From: Peterkaempfera podocarpi
GTDB lineage: Bacteria > Actinomycetota > Actinomycetes > Streptomycetales > Streptomycetaceae
Direction of reading: 5' to 3'
NCBI RefSeq assembly: GCF_042466665.1
Contig: NZ_CP162102.1
Coordinates: 8,556,001-8,620,000 of the forward strand
Length of the DNA stretch: 64,000 nt
Shown here: in pieces, positions 1 to 8,679 of the stretch
How positions within the stretch are numbered: position 1 is the first letter of the stretch
How the letters are laid out: every line of letters begins with the position of its first letter
Notes under the pieces: model-generated
Told to the model about the DNA's origin: nothing
Seen by the model: only the letters and a program-made list of their open reading frames with translations
Database searches by the model: none
Made by a program: the position numbers and the translations under genes

Positions 1-633
1 GTCGTGATCATGCATGGTGCGGGCAGCGGCAGCAAGACCCGGACGCTACCCCTCGCCGAGACCTTCGCCGCGGCCGGCCACCGTGCGATCGCGTTCGACT
101 TCTCCGGCCACGGGGCGAGCACCGGGATGCTGTCGGAGCTGAGCCTGCGGCGCCGCTTCGAGCAGGCCCGCAGCGTCATCGACCACCACACCGGCGACGC
201 GCCGTTGATCCTGGTCGGGTTCAGCATGAGCGGCCAGACCGTCGCCGACCTCACCGACCACTACCGCGACCGCGTGGGAACCATCTGCCTGTGCGCACCT
301 GCCGCCTACGCTCCCGACGCGTGGGACGTGCGCTTCGGGGACGGCTTCACCGATCTGATCCGCCAGCCCCGCAGTTGGACGGCCAGCCGCACCTTTGCAA
401 CGTTCCGTGCCTTCGCCGGCCGGGCCGTCCTCGCTCTCCCTGAGCACGACGCGGTGATCCCGCCGGGGGTGACGCTCCGCATCGAGGCAGCACTGCGGAC
501 CCAGGCTCGGTTCCAGAAGTTCGTCTTCACGGAAGCGGATCACCGTCTTGGCCTGTGGCTGGCGGAGCACCCGGAGGACCGGCGGCGGCTGGTGGACCTG
601 TGCACGTCGGCTGAGGGCACTGCGGTCCAGTGA
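1..633 (+). CDS. alpha/beta hydrolase (5' end outside window)
   Basis: Cytoplasmic serine hydrolase of the alpha/beta fold, substrate unknown. The frame is open from the first base, so the start probably lies upstream; the first possible start here is GTG at 4. Seen: an N-terminal HGAGSGS oxyanion-type loop, a nucleophile elbow GFSMSG near residue 72, an acid-strand region LALPEHDAVIP near residue 143 and a C-terminal ADHRL histidine. This is the Ser-Asp-His order of the family. About 209 residues are visible, slightly short for the family and consistent with a missing N-terminus. The gene stands alone before a fragment-rich stretch. Confidence 0.8.
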   Translation, partial: VVIMHGAGSGSKTRTLPLAETFAAAGHRAIAFDFSGHGASTGMLSELSLRRRFEQARSVIDHHTGDAPLILVGFSMSGQTVADLTDHYRDRVGTICLCAPAAYAPDAWDVRFGDGFTDLIRQPRSWTASRTFATFRAFAGRAVLALPEHDAVIPPGVTLRIEAALRTQARFQKFVFTEADHRLGLWLAEHPEDRRRLVDLCTSAEGTAVQ

Positions 634-764
634 GGCTCGAAGCATTCGCAGGAGGCCTTGCGGTCCCCTGGGAGCGGCCCCAGGCTCTAGCCGACGGCGA
701 CGAGCACGCGAGCGCCAGCAGACTGCAACAGGTGACGACAGCGCTGCCCAACGGCGGTGACCGG

Positions 765-905
765 TCAGTCTCGGGTGGCGCCCTCGGGCCAGATGACGCG
801 TGCGGGGACGCCGGTGCGACAGGCGTAGGCGACGACGTCGGTGGTGCCGCCGTAGCCGCGGGGCTGCCAGCCCATCCCACACGGCGATCAGCCCTTGCTT
901 CCTGC
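765..905 (-). pseudogene. C-terminal fragment of an unrecognised protein
   Basis: Read on the minus strand, the frame GMGWQPRGYGGTTDVVAYA runs to a stop at 765 with good codon bias. The preceding LIAVWDG lies in another frame, so a one-base shift around position 870 is likely. It looks like the last 45-50 residues of a cytoplasmic protein. There is no start or N-terminus, and the family was not identified. Confidence 0.35.
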
Positions 906-947
906 ACATCGGTGCCACCGATTCACCTCCGACTCAAGGTCGAACCC
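899..947. repeat. dispersed 49-bp repeat, copy A
   Basis: This segment matches 49975-50023 at 43 of 49 positions in the same orientation. The conserved core is CCGACTCAAGGTCGAACC. No other copy was noticed. It ends 10 bp before the amylase terminator hairpin. Its role is unknown; it could be a piece of a mobile element or a protein-binding site. Confidence 0.6.
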
Positions 948-956
948 ATGGGGACA

Positions 957-986
957 CCCCCGCCGCCTGCCCGGTGGCGGCGGGGG
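957..986 (-). terminator. terminator hairpin downstream of the amylase gene
   Basis: Perfect 11-bp stem CCCCCGCCGCC / GGCGGCGGGGG with an 8-nt loop, 17 bp after the amylase stop. There is no U-tract, as is usual for Streptomyces terminators. Confidence 0.7.
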
Positions 987-1002
987 CGGCCGGCTCTGCC
1001 GG

Positions 1003-2433
1003 TCAGCCGCCGGCGCCCACGTAGAGCGCGATGGCGTCACCTGTACCGACCGTGGCGGTGAACTGCCCGGAGGAGTTCACCGTGTACTTCGGGCCGGTGC
1101 AGCCACCGCCGCTGCTCGGGTCGCCGTGCTGGACGTCGCAGTAGCTGCCGGCCGGCAGCGAAGTCTGGAAGGTCCGGGTGATCGAACCGCCCTCATGGTT
1201 GATGGCGACGTAGCCCTTGCTGCCGCGGCCGAAGGCGATGGCGTTGTTGCCGTTGTCCCACCAGTTGGTCACCGAGGTTCCGGCCACCGCGTTGCGGAAG
1301 GCGACCATGTTCATGATCTGGCGCCAGTAGTGCTGGCACTTCCAGCCGTCGCTGAAGCAGGCGTTGACCGTGCCGCCGTTGGGCGGTCCGGCGTCGATGT
1401 CGCTGAACTCGTAGCCGGAGTAGACGTTGGGCGAGCCGTAGGGCCAGGCCAGCAGGTAGACGTTGGCCAGGGTGTAGGTGTTGCCGTTCTTGTAGTTCAG
1501 CGTGGAGCCGTTGCGCTCGGTGTCCCAGTTGTCCACGAAGGTGCGGGCCTGGTTGCTGGGCAGGTAGCCGGCGCCCCAGGAGGCGCCCCAGCTGCTGAGG
1601 TAGGCCAGCTTCTCGCTGGTGAAGATGCGCTTGAGATCGTAGGCGCCCATGAACTCGTCGACGTCGCCGGTGCCGGTGTACTCGGTCGGCTGCACCGCCT
1701 CGCCGGATCCGTAGATGACCTCCTGCACCCAGAAGATGCCCGGCTTGCTCAGCTTGGCCTTGATCGCCGACAGGTCGGAGGCCGCGATGTGCTTGGCGGC
1801 GTCGACCCGGAAGCCGTCCACGCCGAGCGAGATCAGGTCGTTCAGGTAGCCGGCGATGGTGGAGCGTACGTAGTCGCTGCCGGTGTCCAGGTCCGCCAGG
1901 CCCGACAGCTCGCAGTTCTGTACGTTGGAGCGGTCGGCGTAGTTGGAGATGTTCTGCCGGCAGGAGTGGAAGTCCTGGTCCTGGTAGTAACCGGGGTAGT
2001 TGTACTTGCTGTAGACCGTCCCTCCGGTCCCGGTGCCGGAGCCGGCGCTCATGTGGTTGATCACGGCGTCGGAGATCACCTTCACCCCGGCCGCATGGCA
2101 GGTGCTCACCATGCTCTGGAACGCGGCCCGGTCGCCGAGCCGTCCGGCGATCTTGTAGCTGACCGGCTGGTAGCTGGTCCACCACTGGGAGCCCTGGATG
2201 TGCTCCTGCGGCGGGGAGACCTCGACGTAGCCGTACCCCTTGGGGCCCAGGACGTTGGTGCACTCCCGGGCCACAGAGGAGAACTTCCACTCGAAGAGAG
2301 TGGCGGTGACGTCCTTGCTGCCGGGCGGCGTCGCATGCGCGACCGGCGCCGAGGCGAGGCCGCCGGCCAGCGAGACAGCCAGCGCGGCGGAGAGGGCGGC
2401 AGCGCGGAGGCTGCGCGGGGTTCTGGTGATCAC
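1003..2433 (-). CDS. secreted alpha-amylase (GH13)
   Basis: Extracellular endo-alpha-1,4-glucanase acting on starch. A Sec signal peptide (Arg-rich start, hydrophobic core, AHA-type cleavage site near residue 34) precedes a GH13 barrel with the conserved regions in order: DAVINH, GFRVDAAKH (nucleophile Asp), EVIYGS (acid/base Glu) and FVDNWD. The last region has Trp where the family normally has His, although the catalytic Asp is kept. The C-terminal beta domain ends the protein; no starch-binding module is present. About 476 residues, typical for actinomycete amylases. GTG at 2433 is chosen because GGGAGAC sits just upstream; a TTG at 2460 is also in frame. Single-gene unit with its own promoter (2501-2529) and terminator. 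Confidence 0.93.
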   Translation of the reverse strand: MITRTPRSLRAAALSAALAVSLAGGLASAPVAHATPPGSKDVTATLFEWKFSSVARECTNVLGPKGYGYVEVSPPQEHIQGSQWWTSYQPVSYKIAGRLGDRAAFQSMVSTCHAAGVKVISDAVINHMSAGSGTGTGGTVYSKYNYPGYYQDQDFHSCRQNISNYADRSNVQNCELSGLADLDTGSDYVRSTIAGYLNDLISLGVDGFRVDAAKHIAASDLSAIKAKLSKPGIFWVQEVIYGSGEAVQPTEYTGTGDVDEFMGAYDLKRIFTSEKLAYLSSWGASWGAGYLPSNQARTFVDNWDTERNGSTLNYKNGNTYTLANVYLLAWPYGSPNVYSGYEFSDIDAGPPNGGTVNACFSDGWKCQHYWRQIMNMVAFRNAVAGTSVTNWWDNGNNAIAFGRGSKGYVAINHEGGSITRTFQTSLPAGSYCDVQHGDPSSGGGCTGPKYTVNSSGQFTATVGTGDAIALYVGAGG

Positions 2434-2464
2434 GGCGTCTCCCGGGTGGGGTGGGGGCAACGCT

Positions 2465-2484
2465 TTGCTGAAACTTGCCGAAAG
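2465..2484. promoter_or_regulatory. tandem 10-bp repeats in the amylase leader (probable operator)
   Basis: TTGCTGAAAC followed directly by TTGCCGAAAG: two 10-bp direct repeats in helical phase between the predicted start point and the ribosome site. Known: direct-repeat operators bound by LacI-type repressors (MalR-like) occur in streptomycete amylase and chitinase promoters. Inferred: carbon-source control of the amylase. Confidence 0.5.
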
Positions 2485-2500
2485 TCATTCCGGTGGCTGG

Positions 2501-2529
2501 AACCTAGGGCCACGATGTGGGCACGTCAA
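2501..2529 (-). promoter_or_regulatory. amylase promoter
   Basis: On the minus strand, TTGACG (2524-2529), a 17-bp spacer and TAGGTT (2501-2506). This matches the HrdB-type vegetative consensus well and lies about 68 bp upstream of the GTG start. Confidence 0.6.
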
Positions 2530-2805
2530 TACATGTGGCAGAGACAGCAGAACCGCTGAGGTTGCCGGGTCGAGCTGCGCGCGTCGAGAACGGCATCCAC
2601 GCATGTGGACAGCGTCAGCGAGCGTTCCCGCGAGCCGGAATCGAACGCACTGAAGGGTCCAGCCCTTCGGCGTTGAAGGTGTTCAGTGCCTGCAACGCCG
2701 GAGTGCCCATGGTGGCAGTCATTGGTGCGGTGAACTGCTCGGATGACTTATCGGCACCCGCACTGTCCCGCCGCCGCCGAGGTCAACGCGACAGCGTGGG
2801 CATGA
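2530..2805. other. no gene recognised
   Basis: Intergenic stretch between the amylase promoter and the truncated beta-propeller gene. A tRNA-like T-loop string around 2630-2645 does not fold into a tRNA arm. No convincing coding frame. Confidence 0.4.
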
Positions 2806-3618
2806 AGCCGGCACCGTGGCCACCAAGAGCTGTCCCGGCTCGCCACGCTGCCGCTGACGTTCAACACCCATCCTCAACAGGAGACCGCTGACGACGCCTC
2901 GGTGAACACCGCGGTGAAGGTCGGCTCGCGTCTGCTGATCGGCGGGGGCCAGACGGTCGACCATGTGGAGTCTCCATACGTGTTCGCGTCCGACGACGCG
3001 GGAGCGACCGTGCATCGTGTGCCGCTGCCGCCGATCGACGGCGGGCAGCCGTCCACCCCTGTGGGCGACTTCGGCGTCAATGCCAAGGATGTCGTCGGTT
3101 TCGGCGCGGCGGCGACCAACGCCTTCGACTTCCACCCCACGGGCACGATCCCCTTCTGGCACAGTGTGGACGGCGGTGCGCACTGGACGTCCGGCAGGAT
3201 CACCGGGATGCCGCCGGGCACACGGGTGCACAGCGTCCTGTACGCGTCGGGCAACTGGTTCGCCGTGGGCGGCTACGCCAGGGCCGGCGCCTTCTACGAC
3301 TCCCTCCCGCTGGTCCTCACCAGCCAGGACGGCACCCACTGGATCCGGGTGGACAGTTCGGCGATGGGCACCGGTGAGATCACCGCTGCGACCGTCGACT
3401 CTTCGGGCCGCCCGGTCCTGGTCGGCTCGACCCCCCAGCCCAAGTCCAAGCCGAACGCGGCTGCGGTGCGGTGCGGTTCCGTCTGGGTCGGCAACGGGAC
3501 GACCACGGGCTGGAAGCGGGGTGGCCTCGGCTGCAGCGAGGACCCCCCGACCGCGGCGGCCACCCTCGCGGACGGACGCGTGCTGATCGCGGGAAACCGG
3601 GACCTCTGGCTTTCTTGA
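2806..3618 (+). pseudogene. N-terminally truncated BNR/Asp-box beta-propeller protein
   Basis: The frame opens after a stop at 2803-2805 with no start, yet codes convincingly from about 2821. The first usable start is GTG at 2902, without a ribosome site and in mid-domain. Two Asp-box (BNR) repeats are visible, SVDGGAHW and SQDGTHW, as in sialidase-like propellers. The C-terminus is natural and ends at 3618. The missing N-terminus, probably with a signal peptide, suggests a decayed extracellular protein. Function unknown. Confidence 0.55.
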
Positions 3619-3819
3619 AGCCAACGGCCAGCACTGTCAGGGGTCCTCAGCGGCCTTCAGCAGGGTCGACGGCGAGGAACGCCGGGACGACGGCCGGTGC
3701 CGGTGCCGCTCTGAAATGCCTGGCTGCAGGTCGTAGGGGGTCTGGTGGCGCTCAGGGTCGCGTGGGGAGATGCCGTGGATGATTGCCTCATGGCAAGCTC
3801 GGACTGCACGGCGTTGCGC

Positions 3820-4098
3820 ATGCTCTACCTGATCTTCGTCCGGCTCCTCGGTCTACTCCTACTTCTCTCCCGTACCGACCGGGCCATGGACGTAGAGCTG
3901 CTCGCCTTGCGCCACGAGGTTGCCGTGCTGCGTCGGCAGCTCGGTGTCCGCCCGCGGCTGACCTGGCCGGAGCGCGCCGTGCTCGCTGCTCTCGCCCGGC
4001 GGCTGCCGACGCGGCTGCGTCGGCATCGTCTGGTCGCCCCCGGCACCCTGCTGTCCTGGCACCGCCGGCTGGTGCGCTGGAAGTGGCGGGCCCACTGA
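3820..4098 (+). mobile_element. transposase/integrase fragment (rve type)
   Basis: About 93 residues starting at ATG 3820, with the leader LLALRHEVAVLRRQLGVRP and the motif HRLVAPGTLLSWHRRLVRWKW-like end. This is the N-terminal part of a common actinomycete integrase-core transposase. It stops at 4098 before any DDE catalytic domain, so it is a remnant. It lies antisense to the altered tail of the adjacent XRE gene, marking the junction where that gene lost its natural end. Confidence 0.7.
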
Positions 4099-4962
4099 GC
4101 CCGTGCTCGCGAGCCGACGTAGAGCCCCTTCCGAAGGGCTGCCGGGCTCGGCCGTGTAGGCAATGACCCGCTGATCTGCGCTGCCGGGGATGGACAGGCT
4201 CTGGAACGACAACTCCATGACCCCCGCCTGCGGGTGATCAATGTGTTTGACGCCCTCCACACAGGTACGCACCACGTGGCTGGCCCACAGAGCGGCGAAC
4301 TTGTCGCTCCGGACGGCCAGCTCGCCGATCAACTCTTTCAGCCTGCGGTCGTCGGGATACCGGCCAGCCGTCAGCCGCAGGGAGGCCACAGCCAACCGGG
4401 CCTCCTCCTCCCACCGGGGGTACAGGGTTTGGGCTTCCCGGCTCAGAAAGAGGATCTCGGTCAGGTTGGGCCGGCGTGTCGACCGCACCGGGGAGTCCGC
4501 GGGAAGGTGGCCGGCCAGCAGGAGATGCCCGAGCCGGTTCCACGCCAGGATGTCATTGCACCTGTTGAGGACCACGGCGGGCACCTCGGTCATGGCATCG
4601 AGGAGTTGGATCACGCTGGGTGGCGCGGTTTCGGTGTGCCGCACCTTGTTCCCGCGGTCGGTCACAGGTCGGGCCAGGTCTTGCAGATGGGCCCTCTCGT
4701 CGTCACTCAACCTCAGTGTGCGGGCGATGGCGTCCAGGACGGAGTCGGACACGCTGTCGGCGCGCCCCTGCTCCAGCCGCGTGTAGTGGGTGACGCTGAC
4801 GCCGGCCAGCAGGGCCAGTTCTTCCCTGCGCAAGCCAGGCACCCGGCGTCTTGAACCATAGGACGGCAGGCCGACCTCCTCCGGGGTGAGCTCGGCGCGC
4901 CTGGTCCTGAGGAAGCCGCCGAGTTCGGAGTAGGAGGTGGGATCCGGGGAAAGCTTCGGCAT
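3859..4962 (-). CDS. XRE-family regulator with MmyB-like ligand domain
   Basis: DNA-binding regulator. The N-terminal helix-turn-helix (residues about 15-80; GLRREELALLAGVSVTHYTRLEQG) is followed by the MmyB-like PAS-type ligand domain. The natural end is near YTAEPGSPSEGALRRL, at about position 4100. From there the frame runs about 80 codons through antisense sequence of the transposase fragment, so the current C-terminus is artificial. Start ATG 4962 has AGGAGC 6-7 nt upstream; a start at 5031 lacks this. It is divergent from the MFS exporter, with a perfect inverted repeat between them (5099-5127), so it probably controls that exporter and itself. Confidence 0.85.
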   Translation of the reverse strand: MPKLSPDPTSYSELGGFLRTRRAELTPEEVGLPSYGSRRRVPGLRREELALLAGVSVTHYTRLEQGRADSVSDSVLDAIARTLRLSDDERAHLQDLARPVTDRGNKVRHTETAPPSVIQLLDAMTEVPAVVLNRCNDILAWNRLGHLLLAGHLPADSPVRSTRRPNLTEILFLSREAQTLYPRWEEEARLAVASLRLTAGRYPDDRRLKELIGELAVRSDKFAALWASHVVRTCVEGVKHIDHPQAGVMELSFQSLSIPGSADQRVIAYTAEPGSPSEGALRRLASTGSVGPPLPAHQPAVPGQQGAGGDQTMPTQPRRQPPGESSEHGALRPGQPRADTELPTQHGNLVAQGEQLYVHGPVGTGEK

Positions 4963-5098
4963 CGTCTGCTCCTGATCGGTCGATGGCTGCCCGCTCACGA
5001 GGTCCGGGACCGCCGCGTGGCGGATGGACAACCGGTGTACAGGTCGCCCTCCGGGACCGACGTCAATCGTAGGGTGAATATTTCCCCTTGCCGCCTTT

Positions 5099-5127
5099 CG
5101 TGGGTAGCCATGGTTTGGCTACCCACG
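5099..5127. promoter_or_regulatory. inverted-repeat operator between XRE regulator and MFS exporter
   Basis: Perfect 12-bp arms CGTGGGTAGCCA and TGGCTACCCACG with a 5-bp spacer, 112 bp before the exporter start. The position suits the operator of the divergent XRE regulator. A hairpin role is possible but there is no upstream gene to terminate. Confidence 0.6.
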
Positions 5128-5239
5128 TCAGTGCCCACCACCGCAAAGGCAGTCAAAGCAGGGGACTGGGTGGGCCGTCTCACTCGACGCAGGATCGGTT
5201 GCACAACGATCTCCGCGAAGAGCGAATCGAGGATTCGGT

Positions 5240-6694
5240 ATGTCGGTAACCGAGAACGCGGATACTTCCGCAGTCCTCCCCGGGTGGGTCGAAGGAACGC
5301 CCAGGAGCCTGACACCCAGGCTCCGTCTGGTCCTGCTGGTCCTGCTGGCGGCACAGTTCATGCTGGCCGTGGACTTCTCCATTTTGAACGTGGCACTGCC
5401 CACGATCGGAGAGGACCTGGGTTTCTCGCTGGCCAACCTCCAGTGGATCGCAACCGCTTTCGCCCTCTGCGCCGCGGGCTTCACCCTGTTGTTCGGCCGC
5501 ATCGGGGACCTGTTCGGTCGACGTCGGCTGTTCCTGGGCGGCCTGGCCGTACTGGGCCTGGCCTCCTTGGCCGGAGGGCTTGCCCCCAACCCCGAGGTGC
5601 TGATCGTCGCCCGGATCTTCCAGGGCCTGGCCACCGCCGCCGTAACCCCAGCGGGTCTGTCGCTGCTGACCACGTCCTTCCCCGAGGGTCCCATGCGCGA
5701 CAAGGCTCTCGGGCTGAACGGGGCGCTGATGTCGGCCGGATTCACCACCGGGGCGATCCTCGGCGGCCTCCTCACCGACCTGCTGTCATGGCGCTGGTCC
5801 TTCCTGATCAACGTACCGGTGGCGCTGGTGGTGCTGCTGGTCGCTCCCTCGGTGATCCGTGAGTCGCGTCCGACGGAACGCCCCCGCCTGGATGCGCCTG
5901 GCGCACTGAGCGTCACCCTGGGGCTGCTCGCCGTTGTGTTCGGGCTGACCCAGGCAGGCGAGCGGGGCTGGACCTCGGCCACCGCACGTGGCGCCATCGC
6001 GGCTGGTGTGATTCTGCTGCTCGTCTTCTACGCGGTCGAGCGACGGCACCCTGCCCCGCTGGTGCCCGTGACCGTGCTGCGCAGGCACAGCGTGGTGTGG
6101 GGCAATGTCGCGGGGCTGATCGCCTTCCTCACCGAGACTTCTCTGGTCTTCCTGCTCACCCTCTACCTCCAGAAGGTACTGGGTTTCTCACCGCTGGCCG
6201 CAGGGCTCTCCTTCGGAGTCCTGGGCGCAGGAACAGTGGTAGGCGGTTCGACCGCCCCCCGGGTCATCGGCCGCATCGGCACGCGCTCCACCCTGATCGT
6301 GGGCGGGCTGCTCCAGGCCGTTTCCACTTTCGCCCTTCTGGGCCTGGGCACAACCACGGGCAGCTCGCTGTCCCTGCTGCTGATCACCACTTTCACCGGC
6401 GGTATCGGGAACATGCTGGTGATCGTCGGATTCATGGTCACCGCAACCTCTGGGCTGCCCGACCACGAACAGGGACTGGCCACCGGCCTCGCCACCATGA
6501 CCCAGCAGATCGGCATCACCATGGGAACGCCGATCATGAGCGCCGTGGCCACTGCCCAGATCTCCGAAGCCGCGGCCAGTGCCGTACTGCACGGCATCAC
6601 CGTGGCCATCACGGTGAACGCTGTGATCGTCCTGATGGGTGTGGCCGCTGTCCTGCTGTTCATCCGCAAGCAGGCTGCGGTGCAGGCAGGTTGA
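5240..6694 (+). CDS. MFS exporter, DHA2 (EmrB/QacA) family
   Basis: Proton-driven drug or metabolite exporter in the cytoplasmic membrane. 484 residues with about 14 hydrophobic segments. The loop after TM2 has the motif FGRIGDLFGRRR (motif A of MFS), and LDAPGALSVTLGLLAVVFGL marks the mid-protein DHA2 extension. ATG 5240 follows GAGGA. It pairs divergently with the XRE regulator. The substrate cannot be told from sequence. Confidence 0.93.
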   Translation: MSVTENADTSAVLPGWVEGTPRSLTPRLRLVLLVLLAAQFMLAVDFSILNVALPTIGEDLGFSLANLQWIATAFALCAAGFTLLFGRIGDLFGRRRLFLGGLAVLGLASLAGGLAPNPEVLIVARIFQGLATAAVTPAGLSLLTTSFPEGPMRDKALGLNGALMSAGFTTGAILGGLLTDLLSWRWSFLINVPVALVVLLVAPSVIRESRPTERPRLDAPGALSVTLGLLAVVFGLTQAGERGWTSATARGAIAAGVILLLVFYAVERRHPAPLVPVTVLRRHSVVWGNVAGLIAFLTETSLVFLLTLYLQKVLGFSPLAAGLSFGVLGAGTVVGGSTAPRVIGRIGTRSTLIVGGLLQAVSTFALLGLGTTTGSSLSLLLITTFTGGIGNMLVIVGFMVTATSGLPDHEQGLATGLATMTQQIGITMGTPIMSAVATAQISEAAASAVLHGITVAITVNAVIVLMGVAAVLLFIRKQAAVQAG

Positions 6695-6773
6695 ACTCCG
6701 GACACGTCTGTCCGGGCCCGGCCAAGGCGGTCTGTCGCCCGCCGTGGCCGGGCTCATGGCCAAGGAAGGCGAG

Positions 6774-7088
6774 ATGAGCCCACAGGATCTGCCGACAGCG
6801 GTGCACTGGCGGGCACTCACCGCCAGGCACAACGGCCACCGGGTACCCGTCCACATCCAGTGGCCGGCCGGGGCCAGCCACGGCTGGCTCGTATGGGCCC
6901 ACGGGGGCAGTTGGCAGGCCGGCTCTGCAGAGGCATGGCAGGGCGTCACCGCCCGGCTCGCACTGGGCGAGCGGCTGGTCGCGGGCGGTGTGGGGCCGTG
7001 TGCCCGGCCGGATCGAGGCGCGGGCCCCGGGACGGCTCGGAGGGCCGCCCCGGGGACGAAGGGTTGCGGACACTACCGTCCGGTGTAG
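6774..7088 (+). pseudogene. truncated alpha/beta-hydrolase-like fragment
   Basis: ATG 6774 has AAGGAAGG upstream. The first 65 residues code well and contain WLVWAHGGSWQAG, an HGG oxyanion-hole motif of alpha/beta hydrolases. After about residue 65 the sequence turns into low-quality Arg/Pro-rich coding and overlaps the lipase terminator. No nucleophile elbow is present. Probably an N-terminal remnant. Confidence 0.4.
7025..7055 (-). terminator. terminator hairpin downstream of the lipase gene
   Basis: CCCCGGGACGGC / GCCGCCCCGGGG, 11 of 12 paired, short loop, 17 bp after the lipase stop on the minus strand. Confidence 0.6.
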
Positions 7089-8572
7089 GTGAATTCGTCG
7101 GCCGGGCTGGTGGGAGAGGTGGCCTTGCCGACCGTCACGGTGATGTTCACCGTCTGGTGGACGTCGAGCAGATCGGGCGCGGTGGCGATGAGCTGGCCGG
7201 TGGAGACGAACGTGACCGAACTCGACGCCGCCTCCTTGAAGTGCACGGTGGCGCCCTTGGCGAAGCCCGAGCCGCTGATGGTGACCGGGGTGCCGACCTT
7301 CCCGCTGGTCGGGCCGACCGCGCTGACCACCACCGGTGCGGGTCCGCCGTAGGCGAACTGTCCCATTGCGACGGCCGGGGAGGTGCCGAGGGTGTTGGTG
7401 ACGCGGACATGGACGACGCCGGATCCGTTGGGGACCTTGGCGGTGATGCTCATGCCGGAAGGGTCGACGTTGCGCGTGATGCAGGCGAAGTGGCCGAAGT
7501 CGACCATGCTGTCCGCACTGAAACCGGTGCCGTGGATGGTCACCGTGGTGCCCGGTGCGCCGAAGGTGGGGGTCACATAGGTCACCACCGGTCCGGGCGG
7601 GACGGGGGGTGCGTCCAGCAGGTCCAGGTAGGTGGAGTTGGCGTGCTGGAAGGCGATCTGGCCGAGGAAGTCCTGGGTGGTCTTGTTCACCAGGTTCTTG
7701 GCAAGCTTCGTGTATCCCGTGTTCATCGGGACGAGTGTGCCGGGCTGTACGTAGACGTTGCCCTTGGTCCGCTCGTCGATCGCCCCGATGAGCAGTCTCA
7801 CTTCATCGGTCGCCTGCGGTCCCGGGCCCGGGTACCAGTCGCGGGTGACGAGGAGATCGGCCCACGCGTGCGGTACCAGGTCGTAGGCGTTGTTCTGGCG
7901 TTCGTCGACGACCCACGGCACGGAGTCGAAGTAATCGACGAAGCTCTGCACGCCGGCCGTGGGGGCAGCATAGGTGATCACCGCGAACCGCGACTGTTTC
8001 GGCCAGGTCTTTGCCTGCAGGTACGGCGCGAGCATGGTGGCGATGCAACCGCCCAGGCTGTGGCCGGTCACATAGACGGTCGGCTGCGGCGAGGAGGACG
8101 CCGACCCGAGCGCAGCGGCGAGCGCCTCAACGAGCGTGAGATTCGGGGAGGGCGAGACGATCGAGCGGGCGCCGACAACCCGCTTGAACGCATCCATCGC
8201 CCCCTTGGAGACGGCGACGGGCTTCGGCGACCCGCTCTCGGGGAACGGGACGACCGTGCCGACATCGAGGTCCTCGAGGATGTCGGTGAGATCGGCGTCC
8301 GTTCCGCGAGCGGCCACGGCGAACTCGTTCGAGCCGTTGGTGCTCTGTGCGATGTAGGCCATGTTGGCGTTGGCCTCGCTCAGGGCGAGCCACACCAGCT
8401 TCCACTCACCCTGCGTCGCAAGGCTGCGGTTGTTCAGTTGCGCGTTGATGCCGGTGATGATTCGTTTGGTCTGAACCTCCAGGGTTTCCCCGGACGGACG
8501 CGGGGTGGCCCCGGTGGCTGTAAGTGCAGCCAGGGTCATGGTCACCTGGGCGATTGTCGGATCGGGTGCCAT
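7073..8572 (-). CDS. class 3 lipase-like protein with two IPT/TIG domains
   Basis: Lipase/esterase of the fungal class 3 type. The catalytic domain has VYVTGHSLGGC (nucleophile Ser) near residue 170, an Asp in the NNAYDLVPH segment and His candidates near its end. It is followed by two Ig-like IPT/TIG repeats (VTPTFGAPGTTVTIHGTGF and VGPTSGKVGTPVTISGSGF), which usually serve binding or spacing. No signal peptide is visible, unusual for a lipase with such domains, so export by another route or an intracellular role is open. Start ATG 8572 has GAGGAG upstream; an in-frame start at 8632 is less likely. 499 residues, single gene. Confidence 0.85.
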   Translation of the reverse strand: MAPDPTIAQVTMTLAALTATGATPRPSGETLEVQTKRIITGINAQLNNRSLATQGEWKLVWLALSEANANMAYIAQSTNGSNEFAVAARGTDADLTDILEDLDVGTVVPFPESGSPKPVAVSKGAMDAFKRVVGARSIVSPSPNLTLVEALAAALGSASSSPQPTVYVTGHSLGGCIATMLAPYLQAKTWPKQSRFAVITYAAPTAGVQSFVDYFDSVPWVVDERQNNAYDLVPHAWADLLVTRDWYPGPGPQATDEVRLLIGAIDERTKGNVYVQPGTLVPMNTGYTKLAKNLVNKTTQDFLGQIAFQHANSTYLDLLDAPPVPPGPVVTYVTPTFGAPGTTVTIHGTGFSADSMVDFGHFACITRNVDPSGMSITAKVPNGSGVVHVRVTNTLGTSPAVAMGQFAYGGPAPVVVSAVGPTSGKVGTPVTISGSGFAKGATVHFKEAASSSVTFVSTGQLIATAPDLLDVHQTVNITVTVGKATSPTSPADEFTYTGR

Positions 8573-8664
8573 CGTCGTTACTGCTCCTCGGATGTCTTGC
8601 CGGTACGGAGGCGGGACGGCCCTCGGCAGCATCAGGGCATGGCAGCGCCGAACAGGCCGTCAGA

Positions 8665-8679
8665 TTGGATCGCATACAA
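8665..8679. promoter_or_regulatory. TTGGAT-N3-ATACAA inverted repeat upstream of the lipase gene
   Basis: TTGGATCGCATACAA, arms matching 5 of 6, about 93 bp before the lipase start. It resembles GntR-type operators. No GntR gene is adjacent, so this is only a candidate. Confidence 0.3.

Noticed and set aside
895..2559. Long plus-strand open frame opposite the amylase
   Set aside because: It is the complement of a confident GH13 gene and shows Val/Gly/Ala-rich shadow composition with no motif.
2620..2660. tRNA-like T-loop string (complement contains GTTCGATTCC)
   Set aside because: No matching T-stem, anticodon arm or acceptor stem can be formed around it.
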